Shown in pieces: positions 28,510-37,241 of a stretch of 64,000 nt of DNA. The first letter of the stretch is position 1, and the number at the start of each line of letters is the position of its first letter. Position numbers and translations under genes: made by a program. The stretch is from an uncultured Taibaiella sp. (lineage in GTDB: Bacteria > Bacteroidota > Bacteroidia > Chitinophagales > Chitinophagaceae), in NCBI GenBank assembly GCA_937870855.1, contig CALMWT010000125.1, positions 1 to 64,000 on the forward strand, given 5' to 3'. The notes below the pieces were generated by a model. That model saw nothing but the letters and a program-made list of their open reading frames with translations, had not been told where the DNA came from and did not search any database.

Positions 28510-30993
28510 ATGGCCAATATTTCAAAGAAGAACAGTAAATCCAAATCTTCGAACGAGCAATCGGTTCTGAAAGATTCAAATGATATCTATCGGCAAATAC
28601 GCCTCGGATCCGGCATCTTTTTTCTTCTGGCCGGAGTCTTCATTTGTTTTGCTATCGTCAGTTATTATTTCACCTGGCAACACGATCAGGATAAATTATT
28701 AACCACAGATAGCCTACCGGAATTTATTTTTAAAGACGATGCACCCGTTACCAATTGGGGAGGACGACTTGGCGCTGCGGTTTCTCATTGGCTGGTTTAC
28801 CGCGGTGCCGGAATCGTTTCCATTGTACTTGGTATTTGGATCATCGCTATCGGGCTTAACCTCGTTAATAAAAAAAGAGTTGTTCCTGTCGTAAGATACT
28901 TAAGATGGTTTTCTATACTGGTACTTATCGGCGCACCGGTTTTTGCTTATGTAATGCCTACTGAAGGATTTCCTTATGGAGGTGCCTGGGGAAATGAAGC
29001 TATCGCCTATCTAAATGGATTAATTGGCAAACTTGGAACCGGATTAGTGCTCGCTGCAATAGGTTGCTTTTTTGCTTTTGTGATTTTTGCACTCGATATC
29101 ACACCATTGTTCAAACGCTCTAAAAATAAAACTGACCTTGAGGATAAACACAATGAAATCCCATCTGTTCCCAACGAATCAACAGAAGGTGTACAACTGA
29201 AACCTGAAAACGATAGCCCTTACAAACCTTATGACTTTTCAGTAACAGAAGCTCCTTCAAAAAAAAACTTTGAACCGGTAGCACCTGCAATTACCGGAGT
29301 GAAAGGGCAATCGCACCAAGCCACAGAAACTATAAATGAAAAATATCAGGAACTGGAAATAACGCTTCCTGAAAAAACCACTATCACTGAAGTAAAAGCA
29401 GAGAACCTTGGTCTTTCCTTTGAGGTAATCAAACAACAAGATGAGCCTGCGGTAGTGAATGGTGCGCACATTTCTATTGAGGATCACGAACCATACGCTC
29501 CGGAACTCGATCTTCCTAACTATAAATTTCCAACCTTAGATATTCTTGAAAACAGATCGGAGCATATTACGCTCGACAAACAAGAACTCGAAAAAAATAA
29601 AAACCAGATTCTCCAAACGTTGCGAAGCTTTGGCATTGAAATTCAAAGAATCAGCGCGACAGTTGGACCCACAGTTACACTCTATGAAATTGTACCTGCT
29701 GAAGGGGTAAGAATATCGAAAATCAGAAATCTCGAAGATGATATAGCTCTGAATCTCGCCGCCCTGGGCATCCGGATTATTGCGCCTATTCCAGGAAAGG
29801 GAACTATTGGAATAGAAGTGCCCAATGCTAACAAACAAATCGTTTCGATGCGTGCCTTGCTTGCCAGCGAAAAATTTGTGAACTCAAAAATGAGTTTACC
29901 TATAGCGCTTGGCAAAAAAATTGACAACGAAAACTACATCGTTGATTTGGCAACCATGCCGCATTTGCTAATGGCAGGCGCAACCGGACAAGGGAAATCG
30001 GTGGGTATAAATGCTATTCTGGTTTCGCTACTTTATAAAAAACATCCGTCTCAATTAAAATTTGTGATGGTTGACCCTAAGAAAGTAGAACTCTCGATCT
30101 ACAGACTTATAGAAAAGCATTTTCTTGCCAAACTTCCTAACGAAGAGGAAGCCATCATTACCGACACCAAAAAAGTTATTTACACTTTAAACGCACTCTG
30201 CATCGAAATGGACAACCGTTATGAGTTGTTGAAAGAAGGTGGTGCACGAAACATTAAAGAATACAACGAAAAGTTTATCAGCAGAAGACTTAATCCTAAA
30301 AATGGACATAAATACCTTCCGTTTATAGTGCTGGTGGTAGATGAATTTGCAGATCTTATAATGACGGCTGGTAAAGAGGTGGAAATGCCTATTGCCCGTC
30401 TTGCGCAGTTGGCGCGTGCGGTAGGTATTCATCTTATTGTTGCAACACAACGTCCGTCGGTGAATGTAATTACAGGAACTATCAAGGCAAATTTCCCTGC
30501 ACGCATTGCATTCAAAGTCTCTGCCAAGGTAGATTCACGAACTATTCTTGATGCAGGAGGTGCAGAGCAACTTGTGGGAAGAGGGGATATGCTTGTATCG
30601 CATGGCAGTGAGTTGCTCCGTTTGCAATGTGCTTTTGTAGATACGCCAGAAGTAGAAAAAATCGTGGAATTTATAGGAAAACAACGCGGCTACCCTACTG
30701 CATTTGAGCTACCAGAATATGAAGGCGATGAGGACGACAAGGACAAGAAAATGGTGGATCTTACCAACCGCGATAAATTATTTGAAGATTGCGCTAAGGT
30801 GATTGTCCAAACACAATCTGGCTCTACGTCCATGCTTCAACGCCGTTTTAATTTGGGTTACAATCGGGCAGGTCGCATTATGGATCAGATTGAAGCGGCA
30901 GGCATTGTAGGCCCAGCGGTGGGAAGCAAACCACGTGAGGTATTATTCCACACAGAAACAGAACTACAGGAGTTTTTAAATTCCCTGCAATAA
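28510..30993 (+). CDS. ftsK: DNA translocase FtsK/SpoIIIE
   Basis: Predicted 827 aa from the ATG at 28510. Four membrane segments occupy about residues 25–200, then a variable acidic/Pro linker (about 205–350), the FtsK alpha/beta motor with Walker A MAGATGQGKSVGIN near 490 and Walker B FIVLVVDEFADLI near 610, and a gamma winged-helix domain at the C-terminus (SMLQRRFNLGYNRAGRIMDQ). It pumps chromosome dimers through the closing septum and activates XerCD recombination. It is followed by lolA in the same direction, 66 bases on. Confidence 0.96.
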   Translation: MANISKKNSKSKSSNEQSVLKDSNDIYRQIRLGSGIFFLLAGVFICFAIVSYYFTWQHDQDKLLTTDSLPEFIFKDDAPVTNWGGRLGAAVSHWLVYRGAGIVSIVLGIWIIAIGLNLVNKKRVVPVVRYLRWFSILVLIGAPVFAYVMPTEGFPYGGAWGNEAIAYLNGLIGKLGTGLVLAAIGCFFAFVIFALDITPLFKRSKNKTDLEDKHNEIPSVPNESTEGVQLKPENDSPYKPYDFSVTEAPSKKNFEPVAPAITGVKGQSHQATETINEKYQELEITLPEKTTITEVKAENLGLSFEVIKQQDEPAVVNGAHISIEDHEPYAPELDLPNYKFPTLDILENRSEHITLDKQELEKNKNQILQTLRSFGIEIQRISATVGPTVTLYEIVPAEGVRISKIRNLEDDIALNLAALGIRIIAPIPGKGTIGIEVPNANKQIVSMRALLASEKFVNSKMSLPIALGKKIDNENYIVDLATMPHLLMAGATGQGKSVGINAILVSLLYKKHPSQLKFVMVDPKKVELSIYRLIEKHFLAKLPNEEEAIITDTKKVIYTLNALCIEMDNRYELLKEGGARNIKEYNEKFISRRLNPKNGHKYLPFIVLVVDEFADLIMTAGKEVEMPIARLAQLARAVGIHLIVATQRPSVNVITGTIKANFPARIAFKVSAKVDSRTILDAGGAEQLVGRGDMLVSHGSELLRLQCAFVDTPEVEKIVEFIGKQRGYPTAFELPEYEGDEDDKDKKMVDLTNRDKLFEDCAKVIVQTQSGSTSMLQRRFNLGYNRAGRIMDQIEAAGIVGPAVGSKPREVLFHTETELQEFLNSLQ

Positions 30994-31059
30994 ACTTTTT
31001 GGCAAAGAATTTGTCTGATAGAAACACGAATAAAGATTCAAATTACCTCAATCAATTAA

Positions 31060-31707
31060 ATGAAAAGATTACTGATTTTAAGTGTCGTAGCGATATGCAG
31101 TATGGCAGAGCCGGTAATAGCTCAAACGGATTCAAAGGCTAAAGCAATTCTGGAGTCTGTAAGTAAAAAAATAAACGGACTGAAATCTCTTAAAGCAAAT
31201 TTTGCATTGCATTTAATGAGCGCAAACGGAAAAACCAAACAAAGTAAAAAAGGGACTTTTTTCATGAAAGGTGAAAAATACCGCGTAGCATTAGGTGATC
31301 AGGAAATTATCTGTGACAATAAAACCGTTTGGACTTATGTGAAAGCAGCCAACGAAGTACAAGTGAGCAACTACAATCCCAACGAACAAACTATTTCTCC
31401 TACCAAGCTTTTTACAAACTTTTACGACAAGGAGTATAAGTACAAATACATGGGCACGAAAACCTTTAATGGCAAATCTGTTGACATGATAGAACTGCTT
31501 CCCTTAACCAAAGGAAAACAGTTTTCTAAAGTAGAACTTGCGGTAGATAAATCGAATACAATTGTGGGTGGAAATGTGTTCGAGAAAAATGGAAACCAGT
31601 ATCGGTATGAAGTAAGCGGTTTTACTCCTAATGCAAATGTTAGTGATGCTTTATTTAGTTTCGATGCAAAGAAATATCCGGGGGTCGAAGTGGTGGATTT
31701 AAGATAA
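31060..31707 (+). CDS. lolA: Outer-membrane lipoprotein carrier LolA
   Basis: Predicted 215 aa. A signal peptide (about 1–21, ending VIAQ) precedes a LolA-like half-barrel: SKKINGLKSLKANFALHL, the strand GTFFMKGEKYRVAL and a later SKVELAVDKSNTIVGG. It carries lipoproteins from the inner to the outer membrane across the periplasm. The ftsK–lolA gene order is common in Bacteroidota. A strong terminator follows. Confidence 0.9.
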   Translation: MKRLLILSVVAICSMAEPVIAQTDSKAKAILESVSKKINGLKSLKANFALHLMSANGKTKQSKKGTFFMKGEKYRVALGDQEIICDNKTVWTYVKAANEVQVSNYNPNEQTISPTKLFTNFYDKEYKYKYMGTKTFNGKSVDMIELLPLTKGKQFSKVELAVDKSNTIVGGNVFEKNGNQYRYEVSGFTPNANVSDALFSFDAKKYPGVEVVDLR

Positions 31708-31728
31708 TCAGGAACTTATTTTCAAAGT

Positions 31729-31762
31729 AAGGGTTGCAAACAAAATCTGCAACCCTTTTTTT
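31729..31762 (+). terminator. Rho-independent terminator after lolA
   Basis: A perfect 10-bp stem (AAGGGTTGCA with TGCAACCCTT), a 9-base loop and a run of seven T. Confidence 0.9.
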
Positions 31763-31788
31763 GATGCAAAAAAACTTTCTTCACGGTC

Positions 31789-32641
31789 TTAATTGATCCC
31801 GTCTGCAATAATATCTTTTGCTATTTTTTTCACCAACCCCTGCAACACACTACCAGGGCCAACTTCTGTAAAATGTGTTGCGCCGTTTTCTACCATTTTC
31901 TGAACTGTTTGTGTCCAGCGAACGGGGGAAGTAAGCTGATTGATAAGATTTTGCTTTATCATTCCGGGATCAATGTAGGGATGCGCATCTACATTTTGAT
32001 AAATAGGACAAGTAGGATTATTGAAATGCGTACTCATTATCGCATCCTGAAGTTCATCTTTTGCCGGCGACCTGTAGTACCAATGCACGTTTTGCACCAG
32101 CAGCTTTCAGTTTTTCGCAAGCCTGATTTATACCATTCATACTGCCGCTAATTACTAACTGCCCTGGACTATTGTAGTTGGCAGGCCCTACCACTTCGTC
32201 GCCAATTTCACTAAGTACCTTTTCAATTATTGCATCTTCCAGACCCAGCACAGCCGCCATTGTTGACGGATTTATCTCACAGGCTTTTTGCATAGCCGTT
32301 GCCCGCTTTGCCACGAGTTTCAATCCATCTTCAAAAGACAAAACACGATTTGCTACTAACGCGCTAAACTCCCCAAGTGAATGACCTGCAACCATGTCGG
32401 GCTTTAAACCAGGAGTAGTTTCAAATAGAATGACCGAATGCAGAAATATTGCAGGCTGCGTAACTTTTGTCTGCTTCAAATCTTCATCCGTACCGCCAAA
32501 CATCACATCTGTAATACGAAATCCGAGTAGCTCATTTGCCTGTTCAAAATATTCTTTTGCCAGAGAGTTTGTTTCGTATAAATTCTTTCCCATTCCCGAA
32601 AACTGTGCGCCTTGTCCGGGAAAGATATAAGCATGTTTCAT
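31789..32641 (-). pseudogene. fabD: Malonyl-CoA:ACP transacylase, frame broken at the active-site His segment
   Basis: The 5' part (32641–32054, 195 aa) is a good FabD N-terminal half with IFPGQGAQFSGMGKNLYE and the nucleophile motif VAGHSLGEFSAL. It runs into a TGA just after RALVLQV. The rest continues in another frame (PAKDELQDAIM … EVGPGSVLQGLVKKI). FabD normally has about ten residues between these parts, including GAFHSPLM with the catalytic His. That segment is missing, so about 29 bases appear deleted at GCCGGC (32063–32068). FabD loads malonyl groups onto ACP and is essential, so either another copy exists or this is an assembly or cultivation error. Both halves together are of near-normal length. 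Confidence 0.88.
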
Positions 32642-32762
32642 GAGCCATTATTTGACGCGAAAATAGAGCCATTCACCCAAAGCACAAACCTGTTAAATTT
32701 TCAAAAAGCCTCACTTTCTTTCCCGTGCAAGTAGGACTTTTGCAAAGTCATTTTTGGAAACT

Positions 32763-33092
32763 ATGAATTGGGAATTATTAAACGAAGAGGCACAGTTGGA
32801 GAAGATAATGCAACAAAGCTTTCAACAGCCGGTTGTCATTTTTAAACACAGCACCAGATGCTCCATTTCTTCGATGGCTAAGAACAGATTAGAGCGCGTT
32901 TCTCAACCCGAAAACATAAAGTTCTATTATCTTGATCTGCTTCGCTTTCGTTCTGTTTCAAATAAAATCGCAGAACTGTTTCAAGTCTATCACGAATCTC
33001 CGCAAGTGCTACTCATCAAAAACGGAGCATGTGTTTACGATGAAAGTCATAGTGGCATAGAGATGCAGGAAATTATTGCACAGGCTGCATAG
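32763..33092 (+). CDS. ytxJ: Bacillithiol-type redox protein YtxJ
   Basis: Predicted 109 aa from the ATG at 32763; an in-frame TTG nine bases upstream is an alternative. It has a thioredoxin-like fold with VVIFKHSTRCSISSMAKNR near residue 24–42, where a single active-site Cys (TRCSIS) matches the monothiol bacilliredoxin YtxJ/BrxC. The family removes bacillithiol from proteins after oxidative stress. Bacillithiol itself cannot be inferred from this window. It stands alone, divergent from fabD. Confidence 0.9.
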   Translation: MNWELLNEEAQLEKIMQQSFQQPVVIFKHSTRCSISSMAKNRLERVSQPENIKFYYLDLLRFRSVSNKIAELFQVYHESPQVLLIKNGACVYDESHSGIEMQEIIAQAA

Positions 33093-33133
33093 CGTTTACA
33101 AGCACTGTATGTAGCCATGAAACGGCGTTTCAA

Positions 33134-33859
33134 CTATAGTTTATCGAAACCCAAAACATCCTTCATTGTAAATACACCTTGCTTTCCTGCAATAAATTCA
33201 GCAGCCAGCACAGCGCCTCGTGCAAACCCTTCGCGGTTGTGTGCCGTATGAATGATCTCAATGTCGTCAATGGCTGAGGTATATTTTACACTATGCGTGC
33301 CGGGTACATTTTCAATTCTATGCGCAATGATGGGAAAAGAAGACGCAGCGTTAGTTTGCTCTTTCGTCCAGTGATTTTTGCGGGAAATGTTTTCAATAAT
33401 TTGCTCTGCCAGAGTTATTGCCGTGCCGCTTGGCGCATCTTTTTTTTGTGTGTGATGTGTCTCTTCCATCACAATATCATAAGCGTCTTGCTCATTCATC
33501 ATGGAAGCAAGAAATTTATTCACCTCGAAAAAAATGTTTACACCAATGCTAAAATTAGATGCCTGCAAAAACGCGGTGTCGTTATCTAATGCAATCATTT
33601 TTGCGTGAGCGAGTTTTTCATTCCAACCTGTGGTGCCGCAAACTACGGGCACGCCCGACCGCAAACAAGTTGTTACGTTTTCGTGGGCTGCTTCTGGCTT
33701 CGTGAATTCAATGGCTACATTTATTTGCTGCAAATTCGCGGCATTTAGCTCATATCTGTTGGCAGTAGCAATTTTCAAAACAATCTCATGTCCCCGCTGC
33801 AACGCTATCTGTTCGATTGCATGTCCCATTTTGCCGTAACCAATTAGGGCAATTTTCAT
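33134..33859 (-). CDS. dapB: 4-hydroxy-tetrahydrodipicolinate reductase
   Basis: Predicted 241 aa. The N-terminal NAD(P)-binding motif is KIALIGYGKMGHAIEQIA; the catalytic stretch ETHHTQKKDAPSGTAITLAE carries the HH and K expected of DapB. It reduces the dihydrodipicolinate precursor in the lysine and diaminopimelate pathway in the cytoplasm. It is 3 bases downstream of the UbiA-type prenyltransferase gene on the same strand. Confidence 0.95.
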   Translation of the reverse strand: MKIALIGYGKMGHAIEQIALQRGHEIVLKIATANRYELNAANLQQINVAIEFTKPEAAHENVTTCLRSGVPVVCGTTGWNEKLAHAKMIALDNDTAFLQASNFSIGVNIFFEVNKFLASMMNEQDAYDIVMEETHHTQKKDAPSGTAITLAEQIIENISRKNHWTKEQTNAASSFPIIAHRIENVPGTHSVKYTSAIDDIEIIHTAHNREGFARGAVLAAEFIAGKQGVFTMKDVLGFDKL

Positions 33860-33862
33860 AAA

Positions 33863-34756
33863 CTATGATTGAAGAATGAAAGAAGTGATTGTAAACAAGG
33901 CAAACAAAATACTTGCAGTTCCATTTGTATTGGCAAATGCCATATTCACTTTGCTAAGATCGTGCGGTTTTACTAAAAGATGTTGATAGACAAGAAGACC
34001 TATGAAAATAGCTGCGCCTATCCAAAACAGAAATCCGAAATTTCCTACCGCTCCTACACTAAGTACAAACAAAGCGCTGAGCAGATGTAGCAGATTAGAA
34101 ATCATCAAAGCATTTTTCTTTCCTACGGCCGCGGGAATGGAATGTAATCTTTGCTCGCGGTCGAACTCTTCATCCTGCAAAGCATAAATAATATCGAAGC
34201 CGGAAACCCAGGTAAGCACCGTAAGTGAAAAAAGTATAGGAAGCAGTGTAAAATATCCTGTTACAGCAAGGTATGCACCGATAGGAGAGAGCGACAAACC
34301 CACACCTAAAACAATATGGCAAAGCGCAGTGATACGCTTGGTGTAACTGTAAAAAAGTATAACGAACAAGGCAACAACGGAAAGGTAAAAGACAGTCATG
34401 TTGATGAACAAAGTGGTGGCAATGAACAAAACTGAATTGATAATCGTGAAAAGCAAAGCATGTTGTGGTTGTATAATTCCTGCGGGAATTTCTCTTTTTG
34501 CGGTTCGGGGGTTAATCTCATCAAATCGTCGGTCGAGGTAGCGATTGAATGCCATTGCCGCACTTCTTGCGAATACCATGCAGAGCAAAACTTTCAGGAA
34601 TAAATCCCAGTTAGCAGCAAACCAACTCCAGGAAAAACCATCATTCACTTCCACTATTCCAAGTGTAAAACCAATCAAGGCAAATGGCAATGCAAATACA
34701 GTATGGCTGAATTTTACCAGCGAGAGGTAATCGTTGATCTTTCTGAATATGCTCAC
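33863..34756 (-). CDS. UbiA-family polyprenyltransferase (MqnP/UbiA-like)
   Basis: Predicted 297 aa with about eight to nine hydrophobic segments. The two Asp-rich UbiA motifs are visible: NRYLDRRFDEINPRTAKREI and YALQDEEFDREQRLHSIPA. It attaches a polyprenyl chain to an aromatic ring at the inner membrane. In Bacteroidota this subgroup usually serves menaquinone synthesis by the futalosine route (MqnP), but a hydroxybenzoate-type role cannot be excluded. The start overlaps the DUF1573 gene's stop by 4 bases. Confidence 0.88.
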   Translation of the reverse strand: MSIFRKINDYLSLVKFSHTVFALPFALIGFTLGIVEVNDGFSWSWFAANWDLFLKVLLCMVFARSAAMAFNRYLDRRFDEINPRTAKREIPAGIIQPQHALLFTIINSVLFIATTLFINMTVFYLSVVALFVILFYSYTKRITALCHIVLGVGLSLSPIGAYLAVTGYFTLLPILFSLTVLTWVSGFDIIYALQDEEFDREQRLHSIPAAVGKKNALMISNLLHLLSALFVLSVGAVGNFGFLFWIGAAIFIGLLVYQHLLVKPHDLSKVNMAFANTNGTASILFALFTITSFILQS

Positions 34757-35244
34757 TGTTTCTCTTTTACATCTGCATCAAAACCAATCGAGATGGCATC
34801 TTCTTGTGCGTTGGAATAAACAAGCACATTTTTTTGCTGATGTCCCAACCGGTTAGCGCTGTTAAACTCTACAACTATTTCTCCGCTTTCTCCCGGTGCA
34901 ATTGGTTTTTTAGGATAAGATGGAACGGTGCAACCGCAAGATGCAACCGCATTGGAAATGACCAGCGGATGGTCGCCCGTATTTTTAAACTTATACGCGT
35001 GGCGTACTACTTCGCCGTCGGTTATGGTTCCGAAACTATGCTTGGTGTCTTCAAACGCAATGGTTGTTTTAGGAATATTTGCAGCAGCTTTGTTTTCCGT
35101 TGCATGATCGTGATGATGTTGCTCTTCACCTTCCCATTTATTGATCAAAGCGGTTTTGCTTACACCGCTTAATTCCACCAATGCGATCACAAAGACAGAA
35201 AGCGTAAGTACAGTGAGTAAAACGGTTTTTAGTTGTTGGTTCAT
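34753..35244 (-). CDS. DUF1573 domain-containing envelope protein
   Basis: Predicted 163 aa. A membrane anchor or signal lies at about 8–27; then a His/Glu-rich linker (EGEEQHHHDHATE) and a DUF1573 Ig-like domain (about 65–160) with YKFKNTGDHPLVISNAVASC and GCTVPSYPKKPIAPGE. DUF1573 proteins are common in Bacteroidota and their function is unknown. The gene overlaps the prenyltransferase start by 4 bases, so DUF1573–UbiA–DapB probably form one transcription unit. Confidence 0.9.
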   Translation of the reverse strand: MNQQLKTVLLTVLTLSVFVIALVELSGVSKTALINKWEGEEQHHHDHATENKAAANIPKTTIAFEDTKHSFGTITDGEVVRHAYKFKNTGDHPLVISNAVASCGCTVPSYPKKPIAPGESGEIVVEFNSANRLGHQQKNVLVYSNAQEDAISIGFDADVKEKQ

Positions 35245-35245
35245 T

Positions 35246-35307
35246 TAGTTGTTAGTTGTTGGTTGATAGTTGTCGGAAATTTTACCGTTAGAAATTGTCG
35301 GTTGATA
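35246..35307. repeat. Simple GTTGTTGGTTGATAG-type repeat
   Basis: Short degenerate repeats (TTAGTTGTTAGTTGTTGG, GATAGTTGTCGG, ATTGTCGGTTGATAA) sit between the restriction cassette and the DUF1573 gene. They resemble those at 10657–10706. Confidence 0.7.
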
Positions 35308-35312
35308 AATTA

Positions 35313-35423
35313 TTATGGGAGAGCTATTGCTGAATTAAAACGTACGAGTTTATCCCAGTCAATTGCCCCATTATCCATGCAAAAATTGTCTGCGAATTCT
35401 TTTGTAAACTTATTTATCATCAT
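35313..35423 (-). CDS. Possible 36-aa ORF coupled to the restriction endonuclease gene
   Basis: Minus-strand ATG at 35423 overlaps the end of the endonuclease gene (stop 35410–35412) and runs to a TAA at 35313, with a second TAA next to it. The peptide (MMINKFTKEFADNFCMDNGA and 16 further residues ending in IALP) has natural composition with charged and aromatic residues, unlike most short random ORFs here. It may be a small accessory protein of the cassette or a fragment of a larger one. No family is recognised. Confidence 0.35.
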   Translation of the reverse strand: MMINKFTKEFADNFCMDNGAIDWDKLVRFNSAIALP

Positions 35424-36030
35424 TGTGTTCTTTTGCCTGATGACCTAAAGGGTCAATGATTTTCGTATATAGCTCTGTGTCTCCTGAAATAAATTCCCAG
35501 AATTTTTGACCTGCGTATTTAAAGTAATCCCCTCTGTCTGTTTTATTGACTCTTCCATAGCAACAACCATTTATTGCCACGATATTTAATTGAGAATTAC
35601 TTGTGCGAAGAATTCTTTTTGCAGTCTTAAAATCTGATATTAATCCGGCAACTTGTCGGCTGTTACCCCAGTTAGGGCCTGATTTAATCGTGATAATGTA
35701 ACGAATATTTTCTCTGTCAAATTCCAAATCAATTCCAGGAATACCAGACTTCCTTCCATCATAAACTATCTTGTTTATAAATATTGCAAGTCCCTCAAGC
35801 CAGTCTCCAAAAATTGTTTCTTCCTGCGAAGAAATAAAGGCATCTGTAAAACCTTTGATAATATCTTGAGCTGTAAGAATGTATTTTGCTTTGTAGAGGT
35901 AAGGATTCTTTTTACTTAAAACTTTTTTAAGTTTTAAGTCATTTAAAGCGGCTATTCTTTTTTCGTGAAAAGTGCTAATATTCTTCTCGACGTAGTGTGT
36001 AACCTCGTCAAGATTTAATTTTTTACTCAT
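35410..36030 (-). CDS. Type II restriction endonuclease, PmeII-like
   Basis: Predicted 206 aa. It resembles the PmeII family of type II endonucleases. The probable PD-(D/E)xK core is GIDLEFDRENIRYIITIKSG followed by PNWGNSRQ near residues 98–125, with Asp as metal ligand and the IKSG lysine; an upstream Glu-rich helix includes IFGDWLEGLAIFINKIVYDG. It should cut unmethylated host-foreign DNA at a specific site, protected by the neighbouring methyltransferase. Its start overlaps the 74-aa ORF upstream by 8 bases. The recognition site cannot be read. Confidence 0.85.
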   Translation of the reverse strand: MSKKLNLDEVTHYVEKNISTFHEKRIAALNDLKLKKVLSKKNPYLYKAKYILTAQDIIKGFTDAFISSQEETIFGDWLEGLAIFINKIVYDGRKSGIPGIDLEFDRENIRYIITIKSGPNWGNSRQVAGLISDFKTAKRILRTSNSQLNIVAINGCCYGRVNKTDRGDYFKYAGQKFWEFISGDTELYTKIIDPLGHQAKEHNDDK

Positions 36031-36247
36031 TATCTAATACAATTTCATTTGCCTCGTTATACACCATTTCCATTTCTCCAATACTAAATTTCATTTCTTT
36101 TCTTTCATTTTCCTGCGATTCGTCAGAAGGATTTCCTATAAAAAATTCCGCAAAACGCCTTGCATCCGTTTCATTACTGGCAACGACTTCTACAACATAG
36201 CTTCTATGAAGAAGTACCTTGAATTTTCCACTTTTTAATTTTTCCAT
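36023..36247 (-). CDS. Small acidic protein within the R-M operon
   Basis: Predicted 74 aa. It starts KLKSGKFKVLLHRSYVVEVV, contains a DARRFAEFFIG helix and ends with an acidic tail (VYNEANEIVLDNE). No helix-turn-helix is visible, so it is not an obvious controller (C) protein. It begins 5 bases after the methyltransferase stop and overlaps the endonuclease start by 8 bases, so it is co-translated with both. It may assist or restrain the endonuclease; this is inference from position only. Confidence 0.65.
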   Translation of the reverse strand: MEKLKSGKFKVLLHRSYVVEVVASNETDARRFAEFFIGNPSDESQENERKEMKFSIGEMEMVYNEANEIVLDNE

Positions 36248-36252
36248 TTTTA

Positions 36253-37098
36253 TTAAAAAAGGTATGTTTCTGTAGACGCTAATTGATTTTTTACCAACTT
36301 AAAATATTCTGGCTTTATCTCTATCCCTATTGAATGGCGTTTCATCCTGTTGGCTACAGTAAGTGTTGTACCAGAACCCATAAAGGGGTCGAGAACAGTA
36401 TCATTTTCTTTGGTAAACAATTTTATAAACCATTCTGGTAATTCTTCAGGAAAAGCCGCGCTGTGATTTTTATTGCTACATTCAGTAGCCAAGTGTAAAA
36501 CATTAGTAGGATAAGCTTTTTCTCTGCTCACCCAGTTGGAAATATTCTTACCAAAACCACTACCAACTTTTGAATTGTCTCTGATTTTATCAGTGTCAGA
36601 AAGATTTTTCAATCTTGTTTTAGCCCAATTACCCATAGGCACCATTACTTCTTCCTGATACATGAAAAACTTCCTATCCTTATTAAATTGCAACAACCTT
36701 TCCCATGCATCTCGAAAACGATTAGACCATTTACCGGGGTAGCAATTTTTTTTATGCCAGATAAATTCTTCCGTCCATAACCAACCTTGTTTGCGCATTT
36801 CAATAATCAACTCCATCACATAGGTACTTCGTTCCCCATTCACCACTTTTTCTTTTATGTTCAATACAAATGTTCCGGTAGGTTTTAAAACTCTCAGTAG
36901 TTGCTCTGATATTGGTAAAAACCAGTCAACATATTTGTCGGGATGAATACCGCCGTATGTTTCTTTACGTTGGTCGGCATAAGGTGGTGAGGTAATAATT
37001 AAATCAATGGAATTATCAGGAAGCTTAATTAATTCTTCTCTACAATCGCCCAAATACAATCCTCTTGTTATCTCCATTTCTAATCGTTGTTTACTCAA
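36253..37098 (-). CDS. DNA methyltransferase of type II R-M system (beta-class)
   Basis: Predicted 281 aa. The catalytic motif IV reads DLIITSPPYADQ near residue 32–43, ahead of the SAM-binding motif I VLDPFMGSGTTLTVANRM near 235–252: the beta-class order. TSPPY motifs occur in N4-cytosine and some N6-adenine enzymes, so the modified base is open. The upstream part starts near LYLGDCREELIKLPDNS. It heads the methyltransferase–small protein–endonuclease run. An alternative ATG lies 7 codons downstream. Confidence 0.92.
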   Translation of the reverse strand: MSKQRLEMEITRGLYLGDCREELIKLPDNSIDLIITSPPYADQRKETYGGIHPDKYVDWFLPISEQLLRVLKPTGTFVLNIKEKVVNGERSTYVMELIIEMRKQGWLWTEEFIWHKKNCYPGKWSNRFRDAWERLLQFNKDRKFFMYQEEVMVPMGNWAKTRLKNLSDTDKIRDNSKVGSGFGKNISNWVSREKAYPTNVLHLATECSNKNHSAAFPEELPEWFIKLFTKENDTVLDPFMGSGTTLTVANRMKRHSIGIEIKPEYFKLVKNQLASTETYLF

Positions 37099-37149
37099 AT
37101 TTATAATCTTATTTATTTGGACGCATGTATGTGTTGATAATCTGTTGAT

Positions 37150-37241
37150 AGTATCATCACATTACCCCATCATCAAATCACCACATTATCAAATTATCAA
37201 ATTACCAAATTATCAAATTACCACATCATCAAATTACCAAA
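37150..37241. repeat. Tandem AT-rich repeat ATCAAATTACC-type
   Basis: About nine imperfect copies of a ~10-base unit (ATCAAATTACC, ATCAAATTATC, ATCACCACATT) run from about 37150 to the pepT stop. They lie upstream of the methyltransferase gene. Confidence 0.8.

Noticed and set aside
31789-32097. A separate small FabD-like C-terminal protein starting at 32097
   Set aside because: The first residues are translated from the wrong frame of the same fabD gene; it is the 3' part of a broken gene.
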